From: PNAI01 sp964575715
GTDB lineage: Bacteria > Pseudomonadota > Alphaproteobacteria > Rhizobiales > Xanthobacteraceae
DNA: 45,210 nucleotides
Direction: 5' to 3'
Assembly (NCBI GenBank): GCA_964575715.1
Contig: CAZNSG010000034.1
Span: 1-45,210, forward strand
This document shows, in pieces, positions 27,436 through 36,374 of the stretch. The first letter of the stretch is position 1. Every line of letters starts with the position of its first letter. A program made the position numbers and the translations under genes. The notes under the pieces were generated by a model. That model was given only the letters and a program-made list of their open reading frames with translations, was not told where the DNA came from and searched no databases.

Positions 27436-28437
27436 ATGACAAGCCCCCGCTACGATGTTCTTGGCATCGGAAATGCTATCGTCGATGTGATCGCGCGCGC
27501 CGAGGACGACTTTCTCCTGCGCCACGGCATGCACAAGGGCGGCATGGCGCTGATCGATGAGACGCGCGCGCAGGCGATCTATGACGCCATGGGCCCGGCA
27601 GTGGAGATTTCCGGCGGCTCGGCGGCAAACACAATTGTGGGCGTAGCCGGCTTTGGCGCGCGCGCGGCGTTCGTGGGCAAGGTCAAGGACGATCCGCTCG
27701 GCCAGGTGTTCGGGCACGATATCCGTGCCGCGGGTGTCGCGTTCGACACCGCGCCCGCCGTCGATGGGCCCTCGACCGCGCGCTGCTATATCATTGTGAC
27801 GCCGGACGGCGAGCGCACGCTCAATACTTATCTGGGCGCGGCGCAGGATCTGCATCCGGCCGATGTCGATGCTGAACAGATTGCCGCAGCCACGATCACC
27901 TATCTCGAAGGCTACCTCTGGGATCCGCCGCACGCCAAGGAGGCGTTCCGCAAGGCGGCCAAGATCGCGCACGGCGCCGGCCGGCAGGTCGCGCTTACGC
28001 TGTCGGATTCGTTCTGCGTCGACCGTTATCGCGAGGAATTTCTCGGTCTGATCCGCGCCGGCTCGGTCGACATCGTGTTCGCCAACGAACGCGAGCTGCA
28101 CAGCCTCTATCAGACTGCGGATTTCGATACGGCGGTCACTGCCTTGCGCGCCGACGCGCGGCTTGCGGTGATTACGCGCAGCGCCAAGGGCTGCGTCATT
28201 GTCACGCGCGAGCGCGTTGAAACCGTGCCCGCGACTCCGATCGAGCGCGTGGTGGATGCGACCGGCGCGGGCGATCTGTTTGCCGCTGGATTCCTGTTCG
28301 GGCTTGCGCGCGGCGTCGATCACCGCCGGGCGGCAAGTCTCGGGGCGATGGCGGCGGCCGAGGTGATCCAGCATATCGGCGCGCGGCCGGAAGTCTCGCT
28401 CAAGGCGCTGGCGCAGCAGAACGGCTTGCCTGTGTGA
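27436..28437 (+). CDS. PfkB-family carbohydrate/adenosine kinase
   Basis: A 333-residue ribokinase-fold enzyme. The N-terminal substrate-side motif is GGSAANTIVGVAGFG (PfkB signature 1 region) and the C-terminal signature is DATGAGDLFAAGF, with the catalytic aspartate in GAGD. The pattern DVLGIGNAIVDVIARAEDDF with its paired HGMHKGGM is common in rhizobial proteins annotated as adenosine kinase; the exact substrate cannot be proved from sequence. It is divergent from murJ across a 125-bp spacer. Confidence 0.9.
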   Translation: MTSPRYDVLGIGNAIVDVIARAEDDFLLRHGMHKGGMALIDETRAQAIYDAMGPAVEISGGSAANTIVGVAGFGARAAFVGKVKDDPLGQVFGHDIRAAGVAFDTAPAVDGPSTARCYIIVTPDGERTLNTYLGAAQDLHPADVDAEQIAAATITYLEGYLWDPPHAKEAFRKAAKIAHGAGRQVALTLSDSFCVDRYREEFLGLIRAGSVDIVFANERELHSLYQTADFDTAVTALRADARLAVITRSAKGCVIVTRERVETVPATPIERVVDATGAGDLFAAGFLFGLARGVDHRRAASLGAMAAAEVIQHIGARPEVSLKALAQQNGLPV

Positions 28438-28573
28438 TGCCGCGATTGCTCCCCCCGATGAGGGAAGGCACACGCATCCAATGACGTTTGCTTTACCGTG
28501 CCGCCTTACCCCGTGGCCCGCGATCAAATTTCATGGCAGATTTGGCCGGGAGACGAAGCGTAGGAGCGATGGA

Positions 28574-29425
28574 ATGGATAGGCATCTGCGCAGGTGGTTT
28601 GCGGTATTTGTGCTCGCGGCCCTGGCGGCGTTTAGCGCGCTGCCGATGGCGCGGTCGCTCGCCCAGTCCGCGGCGCCGCCCAAACCCGAGATGATGGAAA
28701 ATTGTCCCGGCCTGGTGGCCGCCGACCGGCCGAGAGTTCTGCCGGCGAACTTTCGGCTCGCGCTCAATTCCGACCAGGTCCGCATCACCTATGCCGGCCA
28801 CTCGACTTTTATGATCGAGAGCCCGCGGCTGGTGCGCATTGCCACCGATTACAACGACTATGTGCGGCCGTCGGTGCTGCCAACCATCATCACCATGAAC
28901 CACGCGCATTCGACGCATTTCACCGACAATCCCGATCCTGCCATCAAGCATGTACTGCGCGGCTGGGGCCCGAGTCCGGAGCAGCCGGCGCGTCACGACT
29001 TACAGGTGAGCGACGTGCGCGTGCGCAACGTGCCGACCAACATCCGCAGCTGGAGCGGCGGCACCGAGCGGCACGGCAATTCGATCTTCATCTTTGAGGT
29101 CGCCAACATGTGCATCGCGCATCTTGGTCATCTGCACCATACGCTGTCCCAGCAGCAGCTCAACGAGATCGGCCGCGTCGATGTGGTGATGGTGCCGGTC
29201 GACGGCGGCGTCACGCTCGATCTCGACGGCATGGTGGAGGTGCTGGGCGCGCTCAAGGCGCCGCTGATGATCCCGATGCACTATTTCAGCACCTATACAC
29301 TCAATCGCTTTCTCACCACGCTCGGGCAGAAATACCAAGTGGAGATGGGCGATACGCCGTCCACGCTGGTGTCCAAGACGACGCTGCCGGCCACGCCGAA
29401 GGTGCTGGTGCTGCCGGGGCGGTAA
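28574..29425 (+). CDS. Secreted metallo-beta-lactamase-fold protein with altered metal motif
   Basis: A 283-residue protein. Residues 5-31 form a signal peptide (RRWFAVFVLAALAAFSALPM, then ARSLAQSA). The rest matches the MBL fold of the UlaG-like type: ITYAGHSTFMIES then ATDYNDYVRPS. The usual HxHxDH reads H110-A-H112-S-T114-H115, so the metal-2 aspartate is replaced by threonine. Downstream HLGHLHH and MIPMHYFSTY carry further candidate histidine ligands. AGGAG lies 7 nt before ATG 28574. Substrate unknown. Confidence 0.8.
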   Translation: MDRHLRRWFAVFVLAALAAFSALPMARSLAQSAAPPKPEMMENCPGLVAADRPRVLPANFRLALNSDQVRITYAGHSTFMIESPRLVRIATDYNDYVRPSVLPTIITMNHAHSTHFTDNPDPAIKHVLRGWGPSPEQPARHDLQVSDVRVRNVPTNIRSWSGGTERHGNSIFIFEVANMCIAHLGHLHHTLSQQQLNEIGRVDVVMVPVDGGVTLDLDGMVEVLGALKAPLMIPMHYFSTYTLNRFLTTLGQKYQVEMGDTPSTLVSKTTLPATPKVLVLPGR

Positions 29426-29483
29426 TTCGCGCTTTCAAAAATCAAATTGCGATCGATAAATTCTTCACCTCTCCCGTAGAGAG

Positions 29484-29760
29484 CTAGGGCATGCACACAT
29501 CTTTTTTTGGAGCCAAATGCTGGGTAAACAACTTGCTCCGACCTCATCCTGAGGAGGGCGCACCGATGTCGGGTTTACCCGACATCGGCATACAAAGTGC
29601 GCAAGCCGGCTATAGCCGACTTGCGTGCGCCCGTCTCGAAGGATGGCCGCGCACTCGGAGCTTGTCGCCATGCTTCGAGACGCGGCCTTCGGCCGCTCCT
29701 CAGCATGAGGTCTGAAAAATGGGCCTGCCAGTAGCGATTGAAGATGTGTGCATACCTTAG
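29484..29760. mobile_element. MITE-like element, copy A
   Basis: A 277-bp non-coding element with 20-bp terminal inverted repeats: left CTAGGGCATGCACACATCTT (29484-29503), right AAGATGTGTGCATACCTTAG (29741-29760), 18 of 20 complementary. The core runs from CCTCATCCTGAGGAG to CTCCTCAGCATGAGG and contains two strong hairpins. A second copy (35911-36251) carries the core in the opposite orientation. Flanks are halves of a CCTCTCCC/GGGAGAGG palindrome. No clear target duplication remains here. It fills the gene-free stretch 29426-29814. Confidence 0.8.
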
Positions 29761-29814
29761 CCCCACAGGGGAGAGGGAGTCCGCAGAATACGCCTCGTGG
29801 TTTGTGAGATTGGG

Positions 29815-31479
29815 TCAAGCGATGTGCCCGCTCGCTTGCCGGAGCACACGGGCGGCGTCCGCCGTAGAATCGCCGCGCCAGGCGACGATCTGATCGGGGC
29901 GGATCAGGGCAAGATCGGCCTGGTAGAGATCGCGTGCCTCTTGCGCTGCGACATCGACCACCATGAGTGGAAGTCCGAATGTCGCGGCGGCGGCCACGAA
30001 CGGCGCGGCGGCGGGGGGCTTTGCGCCCAGCCGCAGCAGGGTGAATTCAAAGCCAAGCGTGTCGTAGAGCGAACGTCCGTCGGCGAGCCACAGGTGCGGC
30101 GCGCGTCCGCCCGGGCAGGCGGTCGGGACATAAGAATTGGCGGCGTCGGGCGGCGGCGCGGTGCCGTCGGCAACGATGACGGCCGAGCCGTCATAACGGC
30201 CGCCGAAGGTGATGCCGGGAATGTTGAACTCGGCGCGCGCGTGCTTGTTGAGGTGATCGCCGGCGCGTTTGCGCGCGGCCTCGCCTGCCGGGCTTGCGTC
30301 CTCCAATTCGGCCGGCGGGACGAACAGCCCGACCGAATCGGCAAAGCCGCGCGCGTAAGCCGTGTTGCGCTTGGCAAGCGCTTGGCGCTCGTATTGGTAA
30401 CTTTCGAGCAGCGCCGGTCCGCCCCAGCCGTTCATGGTAGCTGCCAGCTTCCAGCCGAGATTGACCGCATCTTCAACCGCGGTGTTGTAGCCGAGCCCGC
30501 CTGTTGGCGTGAACAGGTGCGCGGCGTCGCCCCCGATGAAGATACGGCCACGCTGAAATTTTTCCGCCACCAGGGTGTAGCCCGCGGTCCACGACGAGCG
30601 CGCGATGATCTCGACATCGAGCGGCGCGGCAAGCGCCTCGTGGAACATCGCCTTGGCCTGTGCGTCGGATATTTGCTCGGCCTGCTGGCCGGGCGCGAGC
30701 TGGGTGTGGAAGTTGAACTCATCGCGCCCATTGACCGCAGCCATGAAGGCGCGGCGCTCGCGATTGACCGCCCAGTACATCCAGGCGCGCGCGTGCGGAA
30801 GCATGTCGTAGAGCTTGGCACTGCGGAAATAAATGGCGAACATGCGTCCACCCATGAAGTCGCGTACCGCCCCGCTTTCGCCGCTGAAGCTGTAGCCGAG
30901 CGCCTTGCGTGTCGGGCTGCCGCCGCCGTCGGCGCCGACCGCGTAGGCCGCGCGCAGGGTTTGGCGTGTGCCGCCTTCGCTGCGTTCGGCATCGACCTCG
31001 ACTCCGGTTCCGGTATCGCGCACGGCCGTCATCCGCCAGCCCGGACGGATCGAAACGCTTGGCAGCGCCTCAGCCTGCTTGCGTAATATGTCCTCGACAT
31101 ACATCTGCGAGCAGCGGTGCGGCAGCTCGGCCGCGCTCCACGAGCCCGATAAGCTCTTGACGATCTCGCGCGCCGCCCGCGCCGAGGGCAGGCTAAAGCG
31201 CGCCAATTCGTGCTTGGTGTAGCGCGTGAAATACGCGATGTCGGTGGGATAATCCGGCGGCAGGCCCTGGGCGCGCACCTTGTCGGCGAATCCGAGCCGG
31301 CGGTAGTGCTCCATGGTGCGTGCTTGCGTGGCGTTGGCGGCGGGGAAACGCGCCGGCGAGGTTTTTTCTTCCAGCACGATGGCGGATATGCCGCGTTGTC
31401 CCAGCTCGATGGCAAGGATCAGCCCGCAAGGGCCCGCCCCGATGACGATGACGGCGCAATCGTAAGGCGCCACTTTCAT
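29815..31479 (-). CDS. FAD-dependent aromatic hydroxylase (phenol hydroxylase/MhpA-like)
   Basis: A 554-residue class A flavoprotein monooxygenase. The FAD dinucleotide motif is GAGPCG at residues 14-19, and the second FAD motif is RIFIGGDAAHLFTPTGGLGY. The C-terminal 150 residues resemble the thioredoxin-like domain of phenol hydroxylase/MhpA-type enzymes (PHLWLADGRSLYDTLGFEF). These enzymes hydroxylate aromatic rings with NAD(P)H and O2. It diverges from the DUF1932-pobA-hydrolase-Rieske gene row, with a 91-bp shared promoter region. Substrate not determinable. Confidence 0.88.
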   Translation of the reverse strand: MKVAPYDCAVIVIGAGPCGLILAIELGQRGISAIVLEEKTSPARFPAANATQARTMEHYRRLGFADKVRAQGLPPDYPTDIAYFTRYTKHELARFSLPSARAAREIVKSLSGSWSAAELPHRCSQMYVEDILRKQAEALPSVSIRPGWRMTAVRDTGTGVEVDAERSEGGTRQTLRAAYAVGADGGGSPTRKALGYSFSGESGAVRDFMGGRMFAIYFRSAKLYDMLPHARAWMYWAVNRERRAFMAAVNGRDEFNFHTQLAPGQQAEQISDAQAKAMFHEALAAPLDVEIIARSSWTAGYTLVAEKFQRGRIFIGGDAAHLFTPTGGLGYNTAVEDAVNLGWKLAATMNGWGGPALLESYQYERQALAKRNTAYARGFADSVGLFVPPAELEDASPAGEAARKRAGDHLNKHARAEFNIPGITFGGRYDGSAVIVADGTAPPPDAANSYVPTACPGGRAPHLWLADGRSLYDTLGFEFTLLRLGAKPPAAAPFVAAAATFGLPLMVVDVAAQEARDLYQADLALIRPDQIVAWRGDSTADAARVLRQASGHIA

Positions 31480-31570
31480 GGTGTCGCGTCCTTGCAGCGC
31501 TTATGTCGCGCTGTCATCATCTGCTTGCATACCCGCATCGGGAATGGAAATACAGTCGAGGAAGGGCGCG

Positions 31571-32416
31571 ATGAATCCATCAGTGGCGATCGTTGCACAA
31601 GGCGCCATGGGCAGCGCCATCGGCATGCGGCTGGTCGAGCGCGGCTTGGCGGTGACCACTTCGCTCGCCGGGCGGAGCGAGGCGAGCGCCAAGCGGGCAC
31701 GCGCGGCCGGCATGAGCTCGGTGTCCGACGAGGATGTGGCGCGCGCCGATTACTTTCTCTCGATCGTGCCGCCGGCCGATGCGCTCAAGCTTGCGGAAAA
31801 AATGGCGACGCTGATCGGGCCGAGCAACAAGAAACCGATCTACGTGGATTGCAACGCGGTGAGTCCGCCGACCAAAATCAAAATCGGCAACGTCGTCACC
31901 AAGGCCGGCGCGCCCTTTGTCGATGTCGGTATCATCGGGCTGCCGCCGCGGGCGGGCTATGACGGGCCGGCCATGATCGCGTCGGGGCCGGACAGCGCGC
32001 AATTCGTCCCGCTCGGCGAATTCGGGCTCAAGATTCGCGCCATCGAGGGAGCCGTGGGTGCCGCGTCGGCGGTGAAGATGTCGTACGCCGGCATCACCAA
32101 GGGATTTACGGCACTCGGCTCGATGATGATACTGGCGGCGACGCGTGGCGGAGTCGAAGCCGAGCTGCGCGCGGAGCTCGACCGCAGCCATCCCGCGTTC
32201 GTCGCCAATTTCACTCGCGCCGTGCCCGACATGTTCAGCAAGGCTTACCGCTTCGTCGGCGAGATGGAGGAGATCGCCGACTTCGCAGGCGAGGATAAGG
32301 CCGCAAAGCAGATGTATCTTGCGGTTGCGGATTTCTATCGGCGGATGGCGGCGGATTTCGACGGCAAGCAAGAAGAGACCGGCGCGCTGGCGAAGTTTCT
32401 CGATCATAGTTCTTAA
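31571..32416 (+). CDS. NAD(P)-binding oxidoreductase with DUF1932 domain
   Basis: A 281-residue protein of the beta-hydroxyacid/6-phosphogluconate dehydrogenase superfamily. The N-terminal Rossmann motif is AQGAMGSAIGMRLVERG. The NADP-dependent part includes DYFLSIVPPADALKLAEKM, and the C-terminal DUF1932 domain begins near VKMSYAGITKGFTALGSMM. ATG 31571 follows GAGGAAGG. It opens the plus-strand row leading to pobA (24-bp gap), so it is likely in that operon. The substrate is probably a hydroxy acid or related intermediate; that is inference. Confidence 0.86.
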   Translation: MNPSVAIVAQGAMGSAIGMRLVERGLAVTTSLAGRSEASAKRARAAGMSSVSDEDVARADYFLSIVPPADALKLAEKMATLIGPSNKKPIYVDCNAVSPPTKIKIGNVVTKAGAPFVDVGIIGLPPRAGYDGPAMIASGPDSAQFVPLGEFGLKIRAIEGAVGAASAVKMSYAGITKGFTALGSMMILAATRGGVEAELRAELDRSHPAFVANFTRAVPDMFSKAYRFVGEMEEIADFAGEDKAAKQMYLAVADFYRRMAADFDGKQEETGALAKFLDHSS

Positions 32417-32440
32417 AGTCTGCTCGGAACGCGAGGGGCC

Positions 32441-33619
32441 GTGCGCACGCAAGTTGGGATCGTTGGGGCGGGGCCGGCTGGACTTTTTCTCGCGCACATG
32501 TTGCGGCGCGCGGGCGTCGATTGTGTGATCCTGGAGGCGCGCAGCCGCGACTATGTGGAGAGCCGGGTGCGCGCGGGCGTGCTCGAACATGGCACCGTCG
32601 ATCTCATGCGGGAGCTTGGCGCCGGCGATCGGCTGGCGCGCGAAGGCTCGCCCGATCCGCGGCTCGATATCCGTTTTGCCGGCGGCCACATAATCATTGA
32701 TTTGAATAAGCTGACGCCGGGCAAGATCGTCACGGTCTATGGCCAGCAGGAGGTGGTCAAGGATTTGATTGCGGTGTGGCTCGCGCGCGGGGGCTTGATT
32801 GAGTTCGAGGCGGAAGCGATCGGACTTGATGGCATAAGCACCGAGCGGCCGGCGATCCGCTATCGTAAAGATGGTCGCGAGGCGACGCTCGAATGCGATT
32901 TCATCGCCGGCTGCGACGGGTTCCATGGCGTGTGCCGTTCCGTAATCCCCGGTAGCGCGCTCACGGTCTATGACCGCATCTTTCCGTTCGGCTGGCTCGG
33001 TATCGTCTCGGAATCGACGCCGTTCACCGAGATGACCTACGCCAATCACGAGCGCGGCTTTGCGCTGGCGAGCCGGCGCACGCCGAAAATTTCACGCCTC
33101 TACGTGCAATGCGCGGTGGACGAGGATCTTAACTTGTGGCCGGATGCGCGCATCTGGGACGAGCTGCATATCCGTTTGAAGGATGAGAGCAGAACCGAGT
33201 TGGCCGAGGGGAGAATTTTCCAAAAAGCGGTGACGCCGGTGCGCGCCTATGTGACCGCGCCGATGCAATATGGCCGGCTGTATCTCGCCGGCGACGCCGC
33301 CCATATCGTGCCGCCGACCGGGGCCAAGGGGCTCAACCTTGCCGCCGCCGATGTGCGGGTGCTGGCACGCGCGCTTTCGGAGTATTTCCGCAGCGGATCG
33401 CGGACGCGGCTTGAGCGCTATTCCGACACGTGTCTCAAGCGCGTGTGGAAGGGCGTGCGCTATTCCAGCTACATGACCTCGCTGCTGCATCGCTTCGAGC
33501 AGCACACGCCGTTCGAACGGCAGCTGCAATTGACCGAACTGGAATATGTCGCCGGCTCGCACGCCGCGAGAACAACGATCGCGGAAAACTATGTCGGCCT
33601 GCCGTTCGAAGATGATTGA
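32441..33619 (+). CDS. pobA: 4-hydroxybenzoate 3-monooxygenase (PobA)
   Basis: A 392-residue flavoprotein that converts 4-hydroxybenzoate to protocatechuate. The FAD motif GAGPAG is at 9-14, RVRAGVLEHGTVDL near 42-55, and GDAAHIVPPTGAKGLNLA at 284-301. By motif alignment with the known Pseudomonas enzyme, the active-site residues Tyr201, Ser212, Arg214, Pro293 and Tyr385 correspond to Y200, S211, R213, P292 and Y384, all present. The start is GTG 32441 with GAGGGG close upstream. Protocatechuate-cleaving genes are not in the window. Confidence 0.92.
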   Translation: MRTQVGIVGAGPAGLFLAHMLRRAGVDCVILEARSRDYVESRVRAGVLEHGTVDLMRELGAGDRLAREGSPDPRLDIRFAGGHIIIDLNKLTPGKIVTVYGQQEVVKDLIAVWLARGGLIEFEAEAIGLDGISTERPAIRYRKDGREATLECDFIAGCDGFHGVCRSVIPGSALTVYDRIFPFGWLGIVSESTPFTEMTYANHERGFALASRRTPKISRLYVQCAVDEDLNLWPDARIWDELHIRLKDESRTELAEGRIFQKAVTPVRAYVTAPMQYGRLYLAGDAAHIVPPTGAKGLNLAAADVRVLARALSEYFRSGSRTRLERYSDTCLKRVWKGVRYSSYMTSLLHRFEQHTPFERQLQLTELEYVAGSHAARTTIAENYVGLPFEDD

Positions 33620-33641
33620 GTAATCACCAGGAGAGTATGAA

Positions 33642-34505
33642 ATGCCGTATGCGACGACGGGCGACAAGGTGCGCCTCTATTACGAAGAGGCGGGCAGCGG
33701 CACGCCCATCCTGTTCGTGCACGAATTCGCCGGCGACCATCGCAACTGGGAGGCGCAGATGCGGTATTTCTCGCGCAAGCACCGCTGCATCTGCTATTGC
33801 GCGCGCGGCTATAGACCGTCCGACGTGCCGAATGATTCCATCGCCTACAGCTACAAGCACTGGATCAGCGACGCCATTGCCGTGCTCGATGAACTTGCGA
33901 TCGACAAGGCGCACTTCGTCGGCCTCTCCATGGGCGGATATACGGTGGTGCAGATCGGAATCCATCATCCCAGCCGCGCGCTCTCATTGACCGCTGCCGG
34001 CGCCGGCTCCGGTTCCGAGCGAGCCTACACGGAGGAATTTCGCAAGAATGCGCTTGCCACCGCCGACTTGTTCGAGAAGGCCGGTGCGGCGGAAGTGGCA
34101 CGGACTTATGGATCGGGTCCGGCGCGCATTCCGTTTTTGCTGAAAGACCCGCGCGGTTTTGCGGATTTCAATGCGGCCTTCGCCTCGCATGACGCGCAAG
34201 GTTCTGCTCACACCATGCGCGGATTCCAGGCCGCGCGGCCGTCGCTGTACGATTTCGAGCCCGAAATCCGCCGCATCAATGTGCCGACGCTGATCATTGT
34301 CGGCGACGAGGACGACCCGTGCCTGGAGCCGGGCCTGCGGCTCAAGCAATGGATCGCCGCCGCGGGGTTAGCGGTATTTCCCAAGACCGGACACGTGGTC
34401 AACCAGGAGGAACCGGCGCTGTTCAACCAGACCGTCGATGATTTTCTTGCCCGCGTCGAGGCCGGCCGCTGGCCGCCGCGCGATCCGCGCTCGATGCGGA
34501 AATAG
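33642..34505 (+). CDS. Alpha/beta hydrolase
   Basis: A 287-residue hydrolase. The nucleophile elbow GLSMGG puts Ser96 in place; the acid is probably D222 or D224 in GDEDDP, and the histidine is H251 in TGHVVNQE. The oxyanion region is VHEFAGDHRNW. AGGAG lies 8 nt before ATG 33642, and the gene follows pobA by 22 bp. It may hydrolyse an ester or lactone in the pathway, or act on a ring-cleavage product; the substrate is unknown. Confidence 0.9.
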   Translation: MPYATTGDKVRLYYEEAGSGTPILFVHEFAGDHRNWEAQMRYFSRKHRCICYCARGYRPSDVPNDSIAYSYKHWISDAIAVLDELAIDKAHFVGLSMGGYTVVQIGIHHPSRALSLTAAGAGSGSERAYTEEFRKNALATADLFEKAGAAEVARTYGSGPARIPFLLKDPRGFADFNAAFASHDAQGSAHTMRGFQAARPSLYDFEPEIRRINVPTLIIVGDEDDPCLEPGLRLKQWIAAAGLAVFPKTGHVVNQEEPALFNQTVDDFLARVEAGRWPPRDPRSMRK

Positions 34506-34566
34506 ACGGACGGCGCGGCGAGGGTTAAGTTCTCGCTTTAAGTCTCATGTGAGAGGAAACGCCGTC

Positions 34567-35880
34567 ATGTTGAGCGCGGAACAAAACGATCGTATCACCC
34601 GTGTCGGGCCTGGCCAGCCGGCGGGAGCGCTGCTGCGGCGCTATTGGCAGCCGGCCGCGCTGGTCGACGAACTTGCCGGCAACCGGCCGGTCAAACCAAT
34701 CAAGCTGCTGGGCGAAGATTTGGTGATCTTCAAGGACGACAAGGGGCGTTACGGCCTGATCGGCCGCGCCTGCCCGCACCGCGGCACCGATCTCGCCTAC
34801 GGGCGGCTTGAGGACGGCGGCTTGCGCTGCGCTTTCCACGGCTGGCTGTTCGACGTGGACGGCAAGTGCCTGCAGACGCCGGCCGAGCCCGACGACAGCA
34901 AGCTGTGCGGCAACATCCGCCACAAGGCCTATCCGGTGGTGGAGCGCAGCGGGATTCTGTTCGCCTATATGGGGCCGGGCAAGCCGCCGGAATTTTCGCA
35001 CTTCGATTGTTTTGTGGCGCCCAGTTCCCACACCTTCGCATTCAAGGGCATGATCGACTGCAACTGGCTGCAATCGCTGGAAGTCGGCATCGACCCGGCG
35101 CACACGTCGTTCCTGCATCGCTTCTTCCACGACGAGGACCCGAAGGAGGGTTACGGCAAGCTGTTCCGCGATACCTCGATCGATTCGGAAATGCCGATGA
35201 CGAAAATCATGCGCGATTTTCCGCGCCCGAACATCGAGGTCGAGCCGACAGACTATGGCTTGCGAGTGATCACGCTGCGCGAAATCAGCGCCAAGAACAC
35301 CCATGTGCGCGTGACCAATCTCATGTTCCCCAATGCCTTCGTCATACCCATGAGCCGGGAGATGACGATCACGCAATGGCACGTGCCGATCGACGACCGC
35401 AAGCACTACTGGTACGCGATCTTCACCAGCTTCGGCCAGCCTGTGAACAAGGACGAGATGCGCCGCCAGCGCTTGGAGCTGTACGAATTGCCCGACTACA
35501 TCCCGCGCAAGAACAAGCGCAACGACTACGGCTTCGACCCGCACGAGCAGGAGCACGACACGTTCACAGGCATGGGCGCCGACATCAACGTGCACGACCA
35601 ATGGGCGTGCGAGTCGATGGGCGAGATCGCGGACCGCACGCAGGAGCATCTCGGGCAGTCCGACAAGGCAATCACGGCGTATCGGCGGCTGCTGCGGCTG
35701 GCGATCGAGGAGGCTGAAAAAGGCGGACGGCCGCCGATGGTGCTCGATGCGCAAGCGGCGGCCAGGATCACCGGGCCTGCCGCCATCGACGGCATTGGAC
35801 CGACCGACGACTGGCAGGGCTACTGGCAGAGGACCGACGCCAACAAGCGCAAGGCCGCGAGCTGGGCGAATGGCCGGTGA
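34567..35880 (+). CDS. Phthalate-type Rieske ring-hydroxylating oxygenase, alpha subunit
   Basis: A 437-residue oxygenase component. The Rieske 2Fe-2S ligands are C69 and H71 (CPHRG) and C88 and H91 (CAFHGW). The mononuclear iron site has N166 in NWLQSLEVGIDPAH, with D176, H179 and H184. Size and spacing fit the phthalate dioxygenase (alpha-3) class, which needs no beta subunit. GAGGAA precedes ATG 34567. It follows the hydrolase by 61 bp. No ferredoxin or reductase gene is present nearby, so the electron donor must be elsewhere. Confidence 0.93.
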   Translation: MLSAEQNDRITRVGPGQPAGALLRRYWQPAALVDELAGNRPVKPIKLLGEDLVIFKDDKGRYGLIGRACPHRGTDLAYGRLEDGGLRCAFHGWLFDVDGKCLQTPAEPDDSKLCGNIRHKAYPVVERSGILFAYMGPGKPPEFSHFDCFVAPSSHTFAFKGMIDCNWLQSLEVGIDPAHTSFLHRFFHDEDPKEGYGKLFRDTSIDSEMPMTKIMRDFPRPNIEVEPTDYGLRVITLREISAKNTHVRVTNLMFPNAFVIPMSREMTITQWHVPIDDRKHYWYAIFTSFGQPVNKDEMRRQRLELYELPDYIPRKNKRNDYGFDPHEQEHDTFTGMGADINVHDQWACESMGEIADRTQEHLGQSDKAITAYRRLLRLAIEEAEKGGRPPMVLDAQAAARITGPAAIDGIGPTDDWQGYWQRTDANKRKAASWANGR

Positions 35881-35901
35881 CGCTCGTTGCTTTTTCCCTC
35901 C

Positions 35902-36260
35902 CCTGAAAGGCTAAGGTGTGCACACATCTTCATCGTGTACCGGCGAGCCAATGGACGAATTCACTCTACCTCATGCTGAGGAGCGCCCCATAGCAGGCGC
36001 AGCCTGCGTATACTTGGCTGCGATGGGCGCGTCTCGAAGCATGGTCACAAGCTCCGAGCGCGCGGCCATCCTTCGAGACGGGCGCACGCAAGTCGGCTAT
36101 AGCCGACTTGCGCACTTTGTATGCCGATGTCGGGTAAACCCGACATCGGTGCGCCCTCCTCAGGATGAGGTCGGAGCAAGTCCGATTGTATGCGAGGGGA
36201 TGCCAGATACTTGTTCAGTAAACGGCTCGAAAAGATGTGCGCACACCTTAGCCTGAAAGG
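35902..36260. mobile_element. MITE-like element, copy B, with 9-bp target duplication
   Basis: The element spans 35911-36251 (341 bp). Terminal inverted repeats are CTAAGGTGTGCACACATCTT (35911-35930) and AAGATGTGCGCACACCTTAG (36232-36251), 19 of 20 complementary. CCTGAAAGG occurs directly before (35902-35910) and after (36252-36260), a likely 9-bp target duplication across the loop of a CCCTCCCCT/AGGGGAGGG palindrome. The core is the reverse complement of the core in copy A (29484-29760). No coding frame with family support is inside. Confidence 0.85.
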
Positions 36261-36366
36261 GGAGGGTCGCCACGCGAAGCGTGGCGGGGTGGGGTCATTT
36301 ATCAGCGCTGACCCCCACCCGGTTCGCTGCGCGAACCGACCTCCCCCTTGCAGGGGGAGGTAAAGA
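36252..36366. repeat. REP-like palindromes upstream of the glutamine-synthetase-like gene
   Basis: Several hairpins follow one another: CGCCACGC/GCGTGGCG with a GAA loop, GGGGTGGGGTCA with TGACCCCCACCC, GGTTCGC/GCGAACC, and CTCCCCCTTGCAGGGGGAG. They share GGGGTCA/TGACCCC with the palindromes flanking the DUF559 gene. Together with copy B of the MITE-like element they fill the 494-bp gap between the Rieske gene and the ligase gene. Confidence 0.75.
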
Positions 36367-36374
36367 AAACCGCG

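Noticed and set aside
27340..28527. Minus-strand open frame (395 codons) opposite the PfkB kinase
   Set aside because: The sense-strand protein has both PfkB signatures; the antisense product has no motif and a biased composition.
29484..29760. Short open frames inside the MITE-like elements
   Set aside because: The translations are not conserved between copies A and B, and the DNA is dominated by palindromes.
31580..33049. Long minus-strand open frame (489 codons) opposite the DUF1932 and pobA genes
   Set aside because: It crosses two well-supported genes on the other strand and shows no family motif; an artefact of high GC content.
29426..36374. Classical composite transposon around the catabolic genes
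   Set aside because: No transposase or integrase gene occurs in the interval or in the elements; only non-autonomous elements can be supported.
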